Source: Cyathus striatus (taxonomy: Eukaryota; Basidiomycota; Agaricomycetes; Agaricales; Nidulariaceae). Taken from it: 64,000 nucleotides of DNA. The notes below the pieces were generated by a model, which worked only from the letters and a program-made list of their open reading frames with translations, had not been told where the DNA came from and made no database searches. The stretch lies in assembly GCA_025738555.1 (NCBI GenBank), contig JAOVFP010000009.1:2294001-2358000 (forward strand), given 5' to 3'. The translations under genes were made by a program, and so were the position numbers. Positions 1 to 11,163 of this stretch are shown in pieces (the stretch's first letter is position 1; each line of letters opens with the position of its first letter).

Positions 1-23
1 ACTTCAACATGGCATCTCTTTCT

Positions 24-599
24 GAGCTCTTTACACTTAGCCATGTGTTCTGTACAGATCTGCATGGAATCCATATGGAGTTTTCGGAATCTGTGTGGAA
101 TCTGCACAGATTTTTTTCTTTTTGGCACAGGTTTTTTTGGATTTGTGCAGATTATGCAGAATTCCACATTACAGACCTGAAAATTCTGTACAGATTCTGT
201 ACAGAATCAACACTATGCATTAAGCATGACACTAAGCATTGAGTGTAAGTTGAGTGTGAAAAGTTGAGTGTGAAACTATGCATTGAGCATGATACTATAC
301 ATTAAGCATGACACTATACATTAAGCATGACACTATACATTAAGCATGACACTATACATTGAGTGTAATGCACTATGTATTGAGTGTGATACTATACATT
401 AAGTATGACACTATGCATTGAGCATGATACTATCACACTTGTGTGAGCAGAATATATATGGAATCTGTACAGAATAATCACCTCTAATAATAATAATAGC
501 TACTATATAAATTCTGTATGGTATCTTCACAGATCTGTGTGGATTCTGTACAGAATTTTGGATCCATACAGACCTCTTGGGGGAGTGTAAATTACTGCT
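24..599. mobile_element. MITE-like element, CACT-type ends (family B)
   Basis: The right end reads GGGGGAGTG at 579-587 and is followed by TA. The left end, TA then CACTT at 34, is weaker. The right end plus flank is the inverted match of the sequence at 1335-1380. The interior is packed with near-palindromic TCTGTACAGA motifs, and its middle is a 19-bp tandem repeat. No coding capacity. The exact outer limit is uncertain because similarity with the 1335 copy runs about 10 bp past the CACT motif. Confidence 0.5.
272..436. repeat. 19-bp tandem repeat
   Basis: Units of ACTATACATTAAGCATGAC are repeated head to tail, with diverged ACTATGCATTGAGCATGAT-type units on both sides. It lies inside the family B element. 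Confidence 0.8.
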
Positions 600-683
600 C
601 TTCTGTATTTTCCAGGCCCTTTCCAGTGTCTGGAATCATTTTTGCTGGAAGAGAATTAGTGATCTAATAGATATTAGTTGCTG

Positions 684-983
684 TCAAATTATAAATATAC
701 ACAATGTTGAAGTACATACCACTATGTTTGTTAGCATGCAGCCCTGGTCAGTATTAGTGCTTTCACCTGAAGATGAGTATTGTCCAATGAAATTACCATC
801 ATCTTCATCTGGACCAATAGTGACAGGAACTAGACCCTTAGTCCTGGGTCTCTTAGTTGATGAGTGAGGTTGAGTATGCTTCAATGGGTTCCCATCTTCA
901 TCCTGTTTCTCACTTGCAAGAGACTCTTGGAGCTTTGCTGTATTCTTAAAACACTTCCCACAACCAAAACCTGCATGTGCCAA
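684..983 (-). pseudogene. unrecognised ORF remnant
   Basis: An open stretch of about 99 codons on the minus strand. It starts with a short Cys pair (GCGKC) and is then polar and acidic. A plausible splice acceptor precedes GFGCGKC and a donor follows the GCMLTNIV stretch, so it may be one exon of a dead transposon gene. I recognise no family. It lies between two family B transposon ends in opposite orientation. Confidence 0.2.
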
Positions 984-1334
984 ATATTATACAGAAGATT
1001 AAATGAGTGTTAACAACATACTAGAGTCAATATCTTGAATATCAATCTGTCCATATTCTACAGAGTCTATAGTTGATTATTGGTGAAGAATGATGAGTAG
1101 CAGTGGGGTATAAGGGTTGAAAGCATATTAGGGCTTAAATAAAGAATGTAAAATATGAGTTGTCAAATGACAATTCAACTGAAGAGTCCTAAACTGATCA
1201 AAGGGGGTGATTAGTGACTGTAATATGAAGTTGAGAATGTAACACAGGCTAAAACTTCAAAGTGAAGTTCAAAACACAAAGACTTGGTAGAATGTAAGAG
1301 GAGCATGTTGAAATCAACAAAAAGACTCAAAAAA

Positions 1335-1510
1335 CAGTAATTTACACTCCCCCTGGGAGTCTGTATGGATCCATGCAGATTCTGCACAGAATCAGTATTG
1401 GTCTGTACAGATGCAAAAATTCTGTATGGATTCCACACTGATTCTGCATGGATCCATATAGAATTTACATAGTTTTAAGTAGTGATAATATTTTCACATA
1501 TTCTGTGCAG
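1335..1510 (+). mobile_element. terminus of a family B CACT-type element
   Basis: CACTCCCCC begins at 1345 after TA and is followed by GGATCC-containing sequence and several TCTGTACAGA-like motifs, in inverted orientation to 540-599. It could be the left end of the element carrying the KDZ-associated gene at 1680-2978. The matching right end was not found, so that element would be truncated. Confidence 0.45.
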
Positions 1511-1679
1511 ATTCTATGAAGACTTTTAATTTATAGAACTTATAGTGCAATCACCTACATATTTTAGTTGTTTAAAGTAACCCCTGCTCTCAAAGCTATT
1601 TAAAATAGTGTGGTAATTATTAATTCATAATCATTTCTGCATATATTTGGCTAAAATATAAAAATATAACTTTATTTAT

Positions 1680-2978
1680 TTAGAGGACAATATCTTCAGC
1701 TGGAGCTACATTTTCTTCCACTTCCAACCCATTATCTTCCCGTTTTCTTCTTTCTTGCCTATCTATAACATGTTTACTGCAATAAAACAACATGGTATGC
1801 AAAAAGCAATCAAAATTGCTTGGAGTCATTTTTTTAGAGTAGATTCAAAGCCACCAAGCTAAGCATTGAGCTGTTCACATGCCTATGACAAGTAGTAGTT
1901 TATTAAATATTTTTAAATAATTATAATATGAATCTCACCTGTGTATTAAAAGCCCTCTTCAAATATGGATTTCCATTATTGTCAAAATCAGTTATAACTA
2001 GATTTGGAGCAGATCCATCTAGTGGTGCTGGATTGCAAAATATTCTGTGGAGGGGTCTTTAACTCTGTGATTTGTATAATTGTAGCTATCTACACTAAAT
2101 ATTGTAGTTTTTTTCCAGGTTTCCCATTGCTCTCTTCTTGCATCATTAAGAATATATCTTAGTACCAAACATGCCTTATCAATGCATACATAATCTGGCC
2201 TGAATTCTTCAGTAGGATATACTTCTTCCAAAAAATTCATAATATTGTATGGTGATTCTGCTCCCTCAAATTTTGTCCAGGCAATAACAACACCACAAGG
2301 TGCACATATTGTTTCCACACAGTAGAATTTACCTGGAGTAAATTAATTCTTTGTTTTATTATTAGTTGACTGTTGTTGATCATCATGTGGCTGAACATCT
2401 CTTGGTCTAACTGTATTCCATGGGAGTTGTTCTCCTGGACACTGAAGCATTCTTCTTACACCTGCATGATGAGAAGTATTGTGAGTGGATTGAAACCTCC
2501 TCCACTCTTCTTGGTGATTATTGCAAGCTTGAGTACCTTGCTTTTTCATGTTAGTGCACCCTTGAACATGACAACATGCACCATAAAAGGCTTCATGTAC
2601 TTCACAGAAAAATCCACCACATGCATTATGTAATTCACTTGTACACCCTTCAAATGCACAATGTGTTGGACCTATCATGATACCATCCAATACAACTATT
2701 TTGACAGGAGCATATTCATTCTCATTTGTTGCTATATTGTTGCTTTCAATATCTGCTACTGCTCTTTGTACATTTACAGAATTCATATCCTCCTGTGTAC
2801 TTTCAGATTGTACAAGATCAGAAACTGCTCTATTTTCATCAACTCCTACCACACCAGCAGAGTCAATATCTGATATTGCATTAGACCTACTTCTTGTAAG
2901 GGCTCTCATCCATGTTAAATTGAGATTACATATACACTCTATTTGTTTACTAATGGACTGTTTATACATGTTTGACAT
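1680..2978 (-). pseudogene. KDZ-associated CxC6-type transposon protein, copy 1 (degenerate)
   Basis: A fragment of the protein family carried by fungal Kyakuja-Dileera-Zisupton transposons. The minus strand reads a Cys cluster (HCAFEGC, CEVHE, CCHVQGC), then TICAPCGVVIAWTKF, then YVCIDKACLVL and NHRVKD. A 56-nt intron (1883-1938) separates the last exon, which starts ACEQLNA and ends at the stop 1680-1682. The copy is broken. A one-base loss after NHRVKD (about 2041-2063) shifts the frame, although the expected CNPAPLDGSAPNLV follows in the next frame. A TAG at 1859-1861 replaces the Trp of NAWLGGF. The CxC5 half seen in copy 2 is missing upstream. Family membership is secure from motif order. 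The role of these Cys-cluster proteins in transposition is not established by the sequence. Confidence 0.8.
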
Positions 2979-3286
2979 GCTTACTATAAATACCCTGATT
3001 TTGTAATATAGTAGGGCAGACTTTCACATTATGTCCTTGTAGACCAATATACTGGTCAGGTAGACATTGTGTGTCATAAGTCTCTGTAGAGAATATAAAC
3101 CTCTACATTTTTTTCTACCTTCCCTAATATTACTGTCTACAGGATGTGTACCCACATTCTCATGCTCATCTCTTCCCATCAACATTAACCTTTACCATTG
3201 GGGTTAAGCTTATCAGATCCATCAATCTATTGTAACACCTTCATGCCCAAGCCCTTGGACTTCAGTAACCTGTGTATATATACACA

Positions 3287-3733
3287 ATGTCTTCATTGCC
3301 TCTCACCCCCACTTCTTCTCAACAACACTTGTCTGCACAGGGGGACCATGCTACATCCCCCACTCCCACTCCTGCAACTATCCAACCATTGATTATCAAT
3401 CAAGATCATAATCATGAATATTTGGAGGGATCTGACAATCTCACCACTAGCTTTCACATTGAAAATAACCCATGCACAGGGACCTTAGGTCTCAGCCATT
3501 TTGAAGATTCTCATTCTCCATCCATTGTACCTCAAGTTAATGTACCAGTTTCTTCTCTTGTATGCAGGGATTCATCTACCCCTTGCTTATCTAATACACA
3601 AACTGCTCAATGACATATTGACAATGCTGGTGGTGACAGTGATGACATTGATGTGAATGAGGAAGATATAACTCTAGAACAATGTATTAATATTTTTAAG
3701 AAAATGAAAATAAAAATATCAGAGGACTTATAG
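3287..3733 (+). pseudogene. unrecognised Ser/Thr/Pro-rich ORF with one in-frame stop
   Basis: From an ATG at 3287 the frame is open to a TGA at 3611, then continues in the same frame to a TAG at 3731-3733 with an acidic, low-complexity tail. The first part is rich in Ser, Thr and Pro with His/Asn stretches. A single stop between two halves of similar style suggests one decayed exon, probably transposon derived. No family recognised. Confidence 0.25.
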
Positions 3734-3824
3734 TTTAGTCACATGATACCATTTATATGTCACAATTGTCACATTATTCCCACTACCTTTTAAGGTAGTT
3801 GGGTTATAGGGTAATCTTGATTTC

Positions 3825-4639
3825 TGTCACAACTGTGCCCCTAGCCTGACTTGGTGGCAGAGTATGAGAGGGTGACTGCAGAGAAGCGAGGGGTGAGTAT
3901 GAGATGAAAACGGAGAATGAGAACTCAGGGGGTAGAACTTCGGCTTCAGCTTATGTGCTGCGCCCCTGGGATTCCTGGTCCTGTATTTTGGAGTAAGGGC
4001 AAGCCCTTCGGAGAAGACGAGAGATGAGGGGACGAGAGACAAGGGGATGAGAGACAAGGGGATGAGAGACAAGGGGATGAGAGACAAGGGGACGAGAGAC
4101 AAGGGGACGAGAGACAAGGGGACGAGAGACAAAGGGACAAGAGACAAGGGGACAAGAGACAAGGGGATGAGAGACAAGGGGACAAGAGATGAGGGGACAA
4201 GAGATGTAACTCAAGTCAGACTGAAGGGTGAAGACGTAGTTCAATACAAAACTGAAGGCTAAGTACAAATCAAGTACTACTTAAATACTGGAGACTTGGA
4301 GTAAGTAAAGGCCAGCAGAGAAGTATGGTCAGGGTAGGTGTACATAGAATGAAGACTATAACTAATTAAACATAATAAAACGTGTCAGAGAAGTGAGCGC
4401 ATATGGCAGTGTAAAGTAAAACAGATAGTGGTGCACTTAAGAATGATAAGTGACTCACTATGAGATGTATACTACATTACTGAGGGGATAGCTCAGTAGA
4501 ACAGAAGAAAGGAAACAAGAGTAATCTATGTACAGTAATCAATAAGTAATACTAAGAACGTAATCAAAGTTCAGAGTAAACAAAGGAAAAGGCAGAGTAA
4601 GGCATAGGAGTCTGGAGGTAGGCGATATGGGATATGACA
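3825..4639. mobile_element. solo LTR, copy 1 (815 bp)
   Basis: It starts TGTCACAACTGTGCC and ends GATATGACA, giving the canonical TG...CA ends with a 5-bp inverted terminus TGTCA/TGACA. It is flanked on both sides by the direct repeat ATTTC (3820-3824 and 4640-4644), a 5-bp target duplication typical of LTR retrotransposons. No internal retroelement genes remain. The 12229-12884 copy is homologous along its length. The excess length of copy 1 comes largely from a 15-bp minisatellite. Confidence 0.9.
4017..4206. repeat. 15-bp minisatellite inside the LTR
   Basis: About a dozen units of the type GAGACAAGGGGATGA, with CGA, TGA and CAA variants at one position. Because 15 is a multiple of 3, all frames read through as repeated peptides (such as MRDKG). 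These are artefacts of the repeat. The sister LTR at 12229-12884 has only traces of this repeat. Confidence 0.9.
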
Positions 4640-4717
4640 ATTTCCCTATAAGGCAATTTCAGAATCTTGAACAGGATCTGAGTCTGATTGGCTGGAGCCC
4701 TGTGACGATCTGTGACC

Positions 4718-7014
4718 AATGATGGGTTGACTTGTCTTTTCACCCCCCTCTATTATTATCATCCCCTCTCATTTTCAGTTTCTGGTTCACCCTTTCTTTC
4801 ACCCCTCATTTTATTTTTATCTATACATCAGGTACATGGATCAACTATCTCACCATGCATGCATTCCTCATTACATTCTTTACCACCTTTCCCTAGGTGA
4901 GTTATTGCCTAATGACCTAATCATGAGATGCTAATAGTTTATACAATGGACACTTAGTCCTGAATTCTTTGAAACCCTACTATTCCTTGTGGGCACAATA
5001 CTATGAGTTAACACAGTAACCATCATCCTCAATCATTTTCCCTCTCCACATTCCAAGCATACATGTCTTCCCCACTCATGCATATGATTATCAGCACTGT
5101 GGTGTCTGTGAGCAGAGGATTGAGTGGTGCAACATTAGGTGTCTGGATGCCTGATTGGAAAATAAGTACACCTCCAGTGTTCAGAGCCAGTGCTGGATTA
5201 TGAGGACATTGGATGTACTGGATCATTTCGACTTATTGTTTGGTCACATGTCACACAGGGATTTTGAACTGAACAATTTTGAACAATGTCATGCATCCTC
5301 AGGAAGATCAAACAAAGGTACAGGGAAAGTAATATTAGGCTAAAATTCTGCTAAAACACATATATTTTTAAGTTACATTCAAGTGCAGTGATGTAGTGTT
5401 ATAGTTTTCAATATTCCTCCCAAGTGTCATAGAATACATAATGTTTTTGATAGTTAGAAGAATCTCTAAGTTTGAAGGCATATTCACTTGCCTCAATACT
5501 GCAGTCTGATATATATGATGCCAATATAAAGGGTTCTTTTCCAAAACTGATAACACTTCAAAGCTTCATCAATCAAATCTCATTGTTTTTCAAATCAGTG
5601 CAAGTACCATGTATTTGACAATTACAGAAATTACAATAGTGAAAGTGTGCATGCTATTGTAGAGATTAACAAATTTCTTCCATGTCACACAATAAATTGG
5701 ACCTTGAACAGAACAATGAACCAAAATCAGTGAATGATAGGTCAAAATGATCCAGTATGGCGAGGGTCTCTCATTGGTCAGTTCTTCATTTTCATTCATT
5801 TGAGGTGACATATTTACTTATTGACCTTTCCCTCTGCAGCCATCTTCTACAGTCTTACCACTACCCACCCAGCTTTCATCCCCCTCTTGACGTTCCTTGT
5901 ATCCCTCTTCTCTAACTCTACACCAAGAACTAGCACAGCTGATATTGCTTCCCTCACTCCTCTTGGCATGAAAGTGCTCTGCACTGTGATTCTAGGAACA
6001 CTCTTTGGCCTGTGGGTGCTTAAGAACCACTGATTGGTTTCTGCACATGCAACAAAGCCTAGGAAGCCATTAGTTTGGCAGGAGCAATCTCTGCCTGTCA
6101 GTTCTGTTGGGGGTGCAACTTTTTGCAGCAGGCTTGCAAAGAGGGGAAATAAAACTTGGTAGTGGGCCCTGCTGCTTGCTGGCCCTATTCTTTATATTAT
6201 ACTCATTTTGATAATATTTTGTCACATTTTGTGACCATCTTTGATCAGTCCCTTTGTCACAATTGTCACACAATATCAACCTGTATTCCCTTATTTACAC
6301 AATGTGACACAAAGCACTACATGACACAATAAGAACAATATAGATATGAAAAAGGTGACAAACTGTCACATGTGTCATGTATTTCTTTTACAGCTGTCAC
6401 ATAATGCAATCTCAGGACCCTTGTCACATTGATCACCAATAATGTATTGATAACTTGCTTATTCAACAAACAAGTATCACTGATAGTCTAATGAGAGTCC
6501 AGTGAAATGATATCAATCTAGTCCCAGATTACTATTGAGACCTGAGTAAGAGAGGTTTGAGTTTTGTGAAAATTTATCATCTAACTCTCACCTGACTCTC
6601 ACATAACTCTCATCTGACTGTCATTTCAGACTAAAAATCTCAACCTACTCTCAACTGACTCTCTGATAGTCAGTTGAAACATGTGGCTAAGTGTCATGAC
6701 CTCCAAAAATTCCAGTTAGTCATCTATCTCATGAATATACTCTCCAACCAGGAACAGTTGGCAGTCAATCAACTGTAAAATATGGCACATATGTTAGCCA
6801 AGAATTACCTGGATGTACTAAACTGGTGTATGCAGATGTGGCCAATTTCAACCACTATCAATATATAATTAGAAAACACATGGGAGATTCATTTAAGGGA
6901 AATATGCTAAACTAAATAAGTATATAAATAAAGTAGATGAAAGTAGATTATGTAATCAAACCCAACAGCCTACAATTGAGTGCATGCTCAGATCAGTCAG
7001 CATTTAAAAAAGTG
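4718..7014. other. gene-poor interval with repeat remains
   Basis: Apart from the MITE at 5218-5755, I see only decayed coding-like shreds (for instance a hydrophobic plus-strand ORF at 5821-6033, unrecognised) and short degenerate tandem motifs of the CTCTCACCTGA type around 6580-6665. TGTCACA-rich stretches occur at 6230-6430. No supported gene. Confidence 0.5.
5218..5755. mobile_element. mariner-type MITE, CpG-poor copy
   Basis: The left end is CTGGATCATTTCGAC and the right end is its inverted match (GTCAAAATGATCCAG). Both are flanked by TA, the target duplication of Tc1/mariner elements. The length is 538 bp with no coding capacity. It is homologous end to end with the copy at 17799-18327. 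Confidence 0.88.
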
Positions 7015-7074
7015 CAGTATATCGCACTCCTCCACCAAATCAGGTGGATTCCAGGTAGACTTTAGGACTATCAT

Positions 7075-7470
7075 ACATGTTCATTACCTGTACTCTACCT
7101 GTACTTTATACCAACTTCATGCTAGTGTGATACATATTCATTACCTGGACTCTACTTGGACTCTACCTGGACTACATATAGACTTTATGACTATCATACA
7201 GTTTATTACCTGTACTCTACCTGTACTTTATACCACCTTTATGCTAGTGTGATACGTATTTATTACCTGGACTCTACCTGTACTCTATCTGTACTTTATA
7301 TCAACTTCATGCTAATTTGATACATATTTATTATCTGTGCTCTACCTGTTCTCTACCTATACTTTGTATCAACTTCATATTAATGTGATACATGTTCATT
7401 ACCTGTACTCTACCTGTACTCCATATGTACTTCATATCAACTTACTAATAGTATTATATATACTCATTAC
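7075..7470. repeat. subterminal tandem repeats, period about 57-68 bp
   Basis: Six diverged units start TTCATTACCTGTACTCTACC or TTTATTACCTGGACTCTACC and end around TGATACATA (unit starts near 7080, 7137, 7202, 7259, 7327 and 7395). The same ACCTGGACTCTACC motif fills the other end of the transposon (11164-12069). Confidence 0.75.
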
Positions 7471-7620
7471 ATGTAAACAATCTGTACTCAGTCCAATAAA
7501 GGCAGGCAGATGCTGCTGAAACTGTGAGATTCTTAATCTACTGAAAAGAAGAAATTGCAAATTTTAACACTAAATTTATATATTTATTCTAACAGATTTT
7601 TACATTCATATACATTCTAT

Positions 7621-10600
7621 CTAATCAACTCTATTAATTCCAACTCCATCTTCCTCAATTCCATCCTCATCTGCCTGTTGTTCTGCCTGTGTTTGCATTT
7701 GTTGATTTTGTTTTTTGATTTGTTTTTGAATAACTCTTTGAGTATGAATAAAAAGCATTGCATGCAATGTCCAGTTGAAGTTATCCAGTCATTCTATTAA
7801 GTATACTTTGGAAGCCCCCTAACCAAGCATTTAGTTGCTCACATGCCTATGTGAAAAATATTTATAAGTTGTAAATGAGACTATATTAAACATACCTGAG
7901 TGTTAAATGCTCATTACCCTCTATATCTCTTTCAACAACAACTAAATTTGGTGCTGATCCATTCAAAGGACCAGGATTGCAGTAAGTGTGACATAGATAA
8001 TCTTTCACTCTGTGATTAATATAGTGAAAAGAATCTACAACAAATCTTGTTGAGGTTTTCCAAATATTCCAATTGTGGGAGTTGATTAAAAATTTCAAGA
8101 CTACACATGCTTTATCAATACATACATAGCTTGGTCTAGTTTCTTGTGTTGGATATATTTTTTCCAGAAACTCCACAATTTGACAGGCACCTTCTGACTT
8201 TGCAAATTTTGTCCATGCAATAACAACCCCACATGGTGCACAAATTGTTTCAACACAGTAGATACAAGGAGCTACAAAGCAATTATCTGGTTCCTGTGGC
8301 TCATGATTTGGCTGGTCATGTGGTGGATTGATTCTTCTTCTCAATTGCTGTGTCCATGATGGTGCACCTTCTTCTTCAGTTCTTCAGATAATTCTTCGAA
8401 TGCCAAGTACAGATTGTCATCCAAATCTAATAACATGATTGTACCAGTTTTGTCTGTGATTTACACATGTTTGAGAATTTTGTTCTTTAATATTGTAACA
8501 ATTTTTCATTTGGCATAGTCCTTCATGTTGACTTTCATGTCTTAGACAAAATACTCCTGTTTTTGCATTTGCTAATTTCTCAGAACAATTCTGATAAGCA
8601 CAGTGATTTGGCCCCATAACAATACCATCAACCACTATCATTTTAACTTTTGGTTCTGGAACATGATCTGTTTCCATTGCATTATCATTCATATTTGCAT
8701 ATTCTAAATTTTCAGCATCTTCTCATAATATTGGTACAGTGTGATTTTCATCTATTCCAACTACTGCAGCATTGTCATCAGTATTAATATGACCAGCTGT
8801 TGCCTTATAATCATGTGTGCATTCTTTACATGAATGGTTCAAAGTGATGCGCCAAATTTGTGATTTGTATTTAAATAGTACTAATATATTATGTAATACT
8901 CAAATAATCATCGCAAATCACAGGCTTTAAGTTCAAGGGAGAGATAACACAGATTATGTATAAACTAGTATAAAGGAAGTAAACTATAGATTCAAAACCT
9001 TTCTAATATGAAATTACTTGGTCCAAATACTGTTCAGGTTCATTTCTATTCCAATTTATTACACTCCAAGAGTGGAAGAAGCCTAGGATTTCTCCTGGGG
9101 TGCTTGCTTTTCCTCCTCCTCCCTGTCCTCCTTATATATCTTTTACAAATAAAACTGTACAGTACCTATATATGGAAAGGAACTACTCTAGACTACTTTA
9201 TATGATGACATAATGTTGTTTCCAACATATTGACCATGTGGGAGCAACAATACATGTGGAATTCCATGTGGTAGATCAAACAGTGGGATAATTTCGGAGT
9301 ACAAGTATGAAGTCACATAACTTGCTCCGGGCTGCGATTACCGCAGTAACCGGTTCGGAGATAACGGTTCTAACGCCTCGCGTTTGATCACGTGACAAGA
9401 ATGCGTGTAATGTGTTCCCTTACACGGCGGGCTTTTGGCTGTCCTGTTCCGCATCAGACATGTGTTCATCACAACTTTTGAACTGGCTCATGATTGCTTA
9501 CAAATTAATCTAGAACAAAGGCTAAATTGCATAGGCTCATTAAAAAACAATGCAATGCTACAACTGTTTATTATTAGAAAAGAATGACACCACTGTGTTC
9601 ATCCCTACTAGTTTATGTATAATTATGTATAGTATCATCTAGAGATAATTTCACTTCAGTGTTATTGAGGAGAAGTTGTGAAGTATTTTATATGACATGC
9701 CTTTTTAAGTTATATTGACTTCATTGGGAATAAATTTTAAACAAAGAGAAGACACAAAGGATTAGTTCTACAGAAGGTATTTTAATTAATTCTTGCATAT
9801 ACTACACAAATCAGCAGTAATAAGTAACACAGATCTTTACATTTAAGAAGAATAGTGGTATAATAAAGAATATAATACATTAAAATGTGTGTACAGTAAT
9901 GCTTATAATATTCAGATGGTACATAACAGACTTTTATTGTATGAATATATTCTCGGTACACCACATGGGTCAGTTTGATATTTCTGAGACTTTGATCAAC
10001 ATGTTCCTAGCTGGTTCAGTATGCATGACATCATGACTGATGGCTGAACAGGACAGGTAGCATGACAGGCCAAAGGACAGCTGCAACTGGACAGCTAAAA
10101 GCCTGCCATGTTAGGTTTAATCAAGTACTGGGTGCTTGTATATAGTCTTTTGGACTCTAGTAATTAGATAACACACATCTAGTTGTATTTCCTTTAGTGT
10201 ATATCAGTAGATATTTCTGCTGGCAGTGCAGGACTCAACCCCAGCTCTCAGATGTCCCATTCCCTTAATAATGTATTCAGAATAGAACACTTTGATTGGC
10301 AACTCAGGACTCACCCCAACCCTTGTACTCATGATGTGTATTACTAATACTAAGTTCTAATATTATATGACAAATAGAGAGATTAACCATTAAATAGTTT
10401 TAAGGCATATCAAAAGCATCTTCAATAATACCTTCTTGTCCTAACTTCAAATATGCCTCTTTAGCTATTTTCTGTATTAATAAATTGTCAGGCATTACTA
10501 GAGTTTTATTTGTTGAAACAGATATCTGTCTAGTTGTTTCATGTATGAAGGCTTTCCATATTTGCTGTCTTGAAATAGGTGGGTACTCATTTTCATCACC

Positions 10601-11161
10601 TTTTGAAAATGTATAATTCTAGAACTCTGTATATGCAGCAGTTGATGCATGAAAATGATAAACAGAGTTGACAACCATATTGGTAAACAATCTATCAGCC
10701 CAGATACTTTTCCCAATTTTAACATATTTTGCTTTATTGAAAAACATGCAATCTTTAGGACTAACATCTGGATTATGTTGTGAAGTTTCAGAGTTGGAAG
10801 AAGTAGCAAGACTTTTATGATCTGCATAATATATAGCTTCATATTTTGTGCAAAACCCAGATACAATCTGAGCATTTTCATATAGTTTAATTCCCTTCAT
10901 AAGTGTAACTTTTGTTCTATCATGCTGACAAGTGTTGATATGCAATACCCTTCCAATACAAGCTTTTTCAGGTGTTGAACAAGTGATGCAAGCAGGACCA
11001 ATAAGCAGTACTGGCTCCATTTCACTAGTAGAAACAGGTTTCAAAGGTTGCAAATTTTCTCATTTTCTTTCATATGGATCTAAGTCCAATATAGACAATA
11101 ATCTATCTAGCTTCTTAGAAATTACAGATATTTTTGATGAACCTAAATTTTTTGAGGTCAT
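7621..11161 (-). pseudogene. KDZ-associated CxC5-CxC6 transposon protein, copy 2 (degenerate)
   Basis: A second and longer copy of the KDZ-associated family. The minus strand begins at an ATG (11161) abutting the subterminal fold-back. The CxC5 part follows to about 10402: ITCSTPEKACIGR, CQHDRTKVTLMKG, VSGFCTKYEAIYYADH, NPDVSPKDCMFFN and YHFHASTAAYTEF. After an insertion (8858-10401) the CxC6 part resumes at 8857 with IWRITLNHSCKEC and continues through HCAYQNC, TICAPCGVVIAWTKF and YVCIDKACVVLKF. An intron (7847-7895) leads to the last exon, which ends at 7621. In-frame stops lie at 11060-11062 (TGA), 10619-10621 (TAG where EFWN is expected), 8723-8725 (TGA) and 8384-8386 (TGA), and there are small deletions near 7900 and 7790. 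The TGA and TAG stops fit CGA or TGG changed by C-to-T on one strand. Confidence 0.82.
8858..10401. mobile_element. secondary insertion inside KDZ copy 2, with a CpG-rich islet
   Basis: This segment separates the CxC5 and CxC6 halves of one transposon protein, so it is most simply a later insertion. 9290-9450 is dense in CG dinucleotides (GCTCCGGGCTGCG, ACCGGTTCGG, GCCTCGCG, ACACGGCGGG), unlike everything around it. An imperfect inverted repeat links 9426-9480 (GGCGGGCTTTTGGCTGTCC) with 10030-10112. Exact ends and class are unresolved, and there is no coding capacity. Confidence 0.5.
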
Positions 11162-11163
11162 TA

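Larger units (their letters stand above)
3776..4717. mobile_element. older repeat R1, split by a solo LTR
   Basis: 3776-3824 plus 4640-4717 together match the reverse complement of 22352-22473. The match starts ATTCCCACTACC and ends CTGTGACC. The LTR at 3825-4639 sits in the middle, and the 22352-22473 copy shows the uninterrupted sequence. Confidence 0.8.

Noticed and set aside
3827..4268. Several overlapping ORFs of 71-116 codons on both strands with repeated short peptides
   Set aside because: They are readings of the 15-bp minisatellite within the solo LTR, whose period keeps all frames open.
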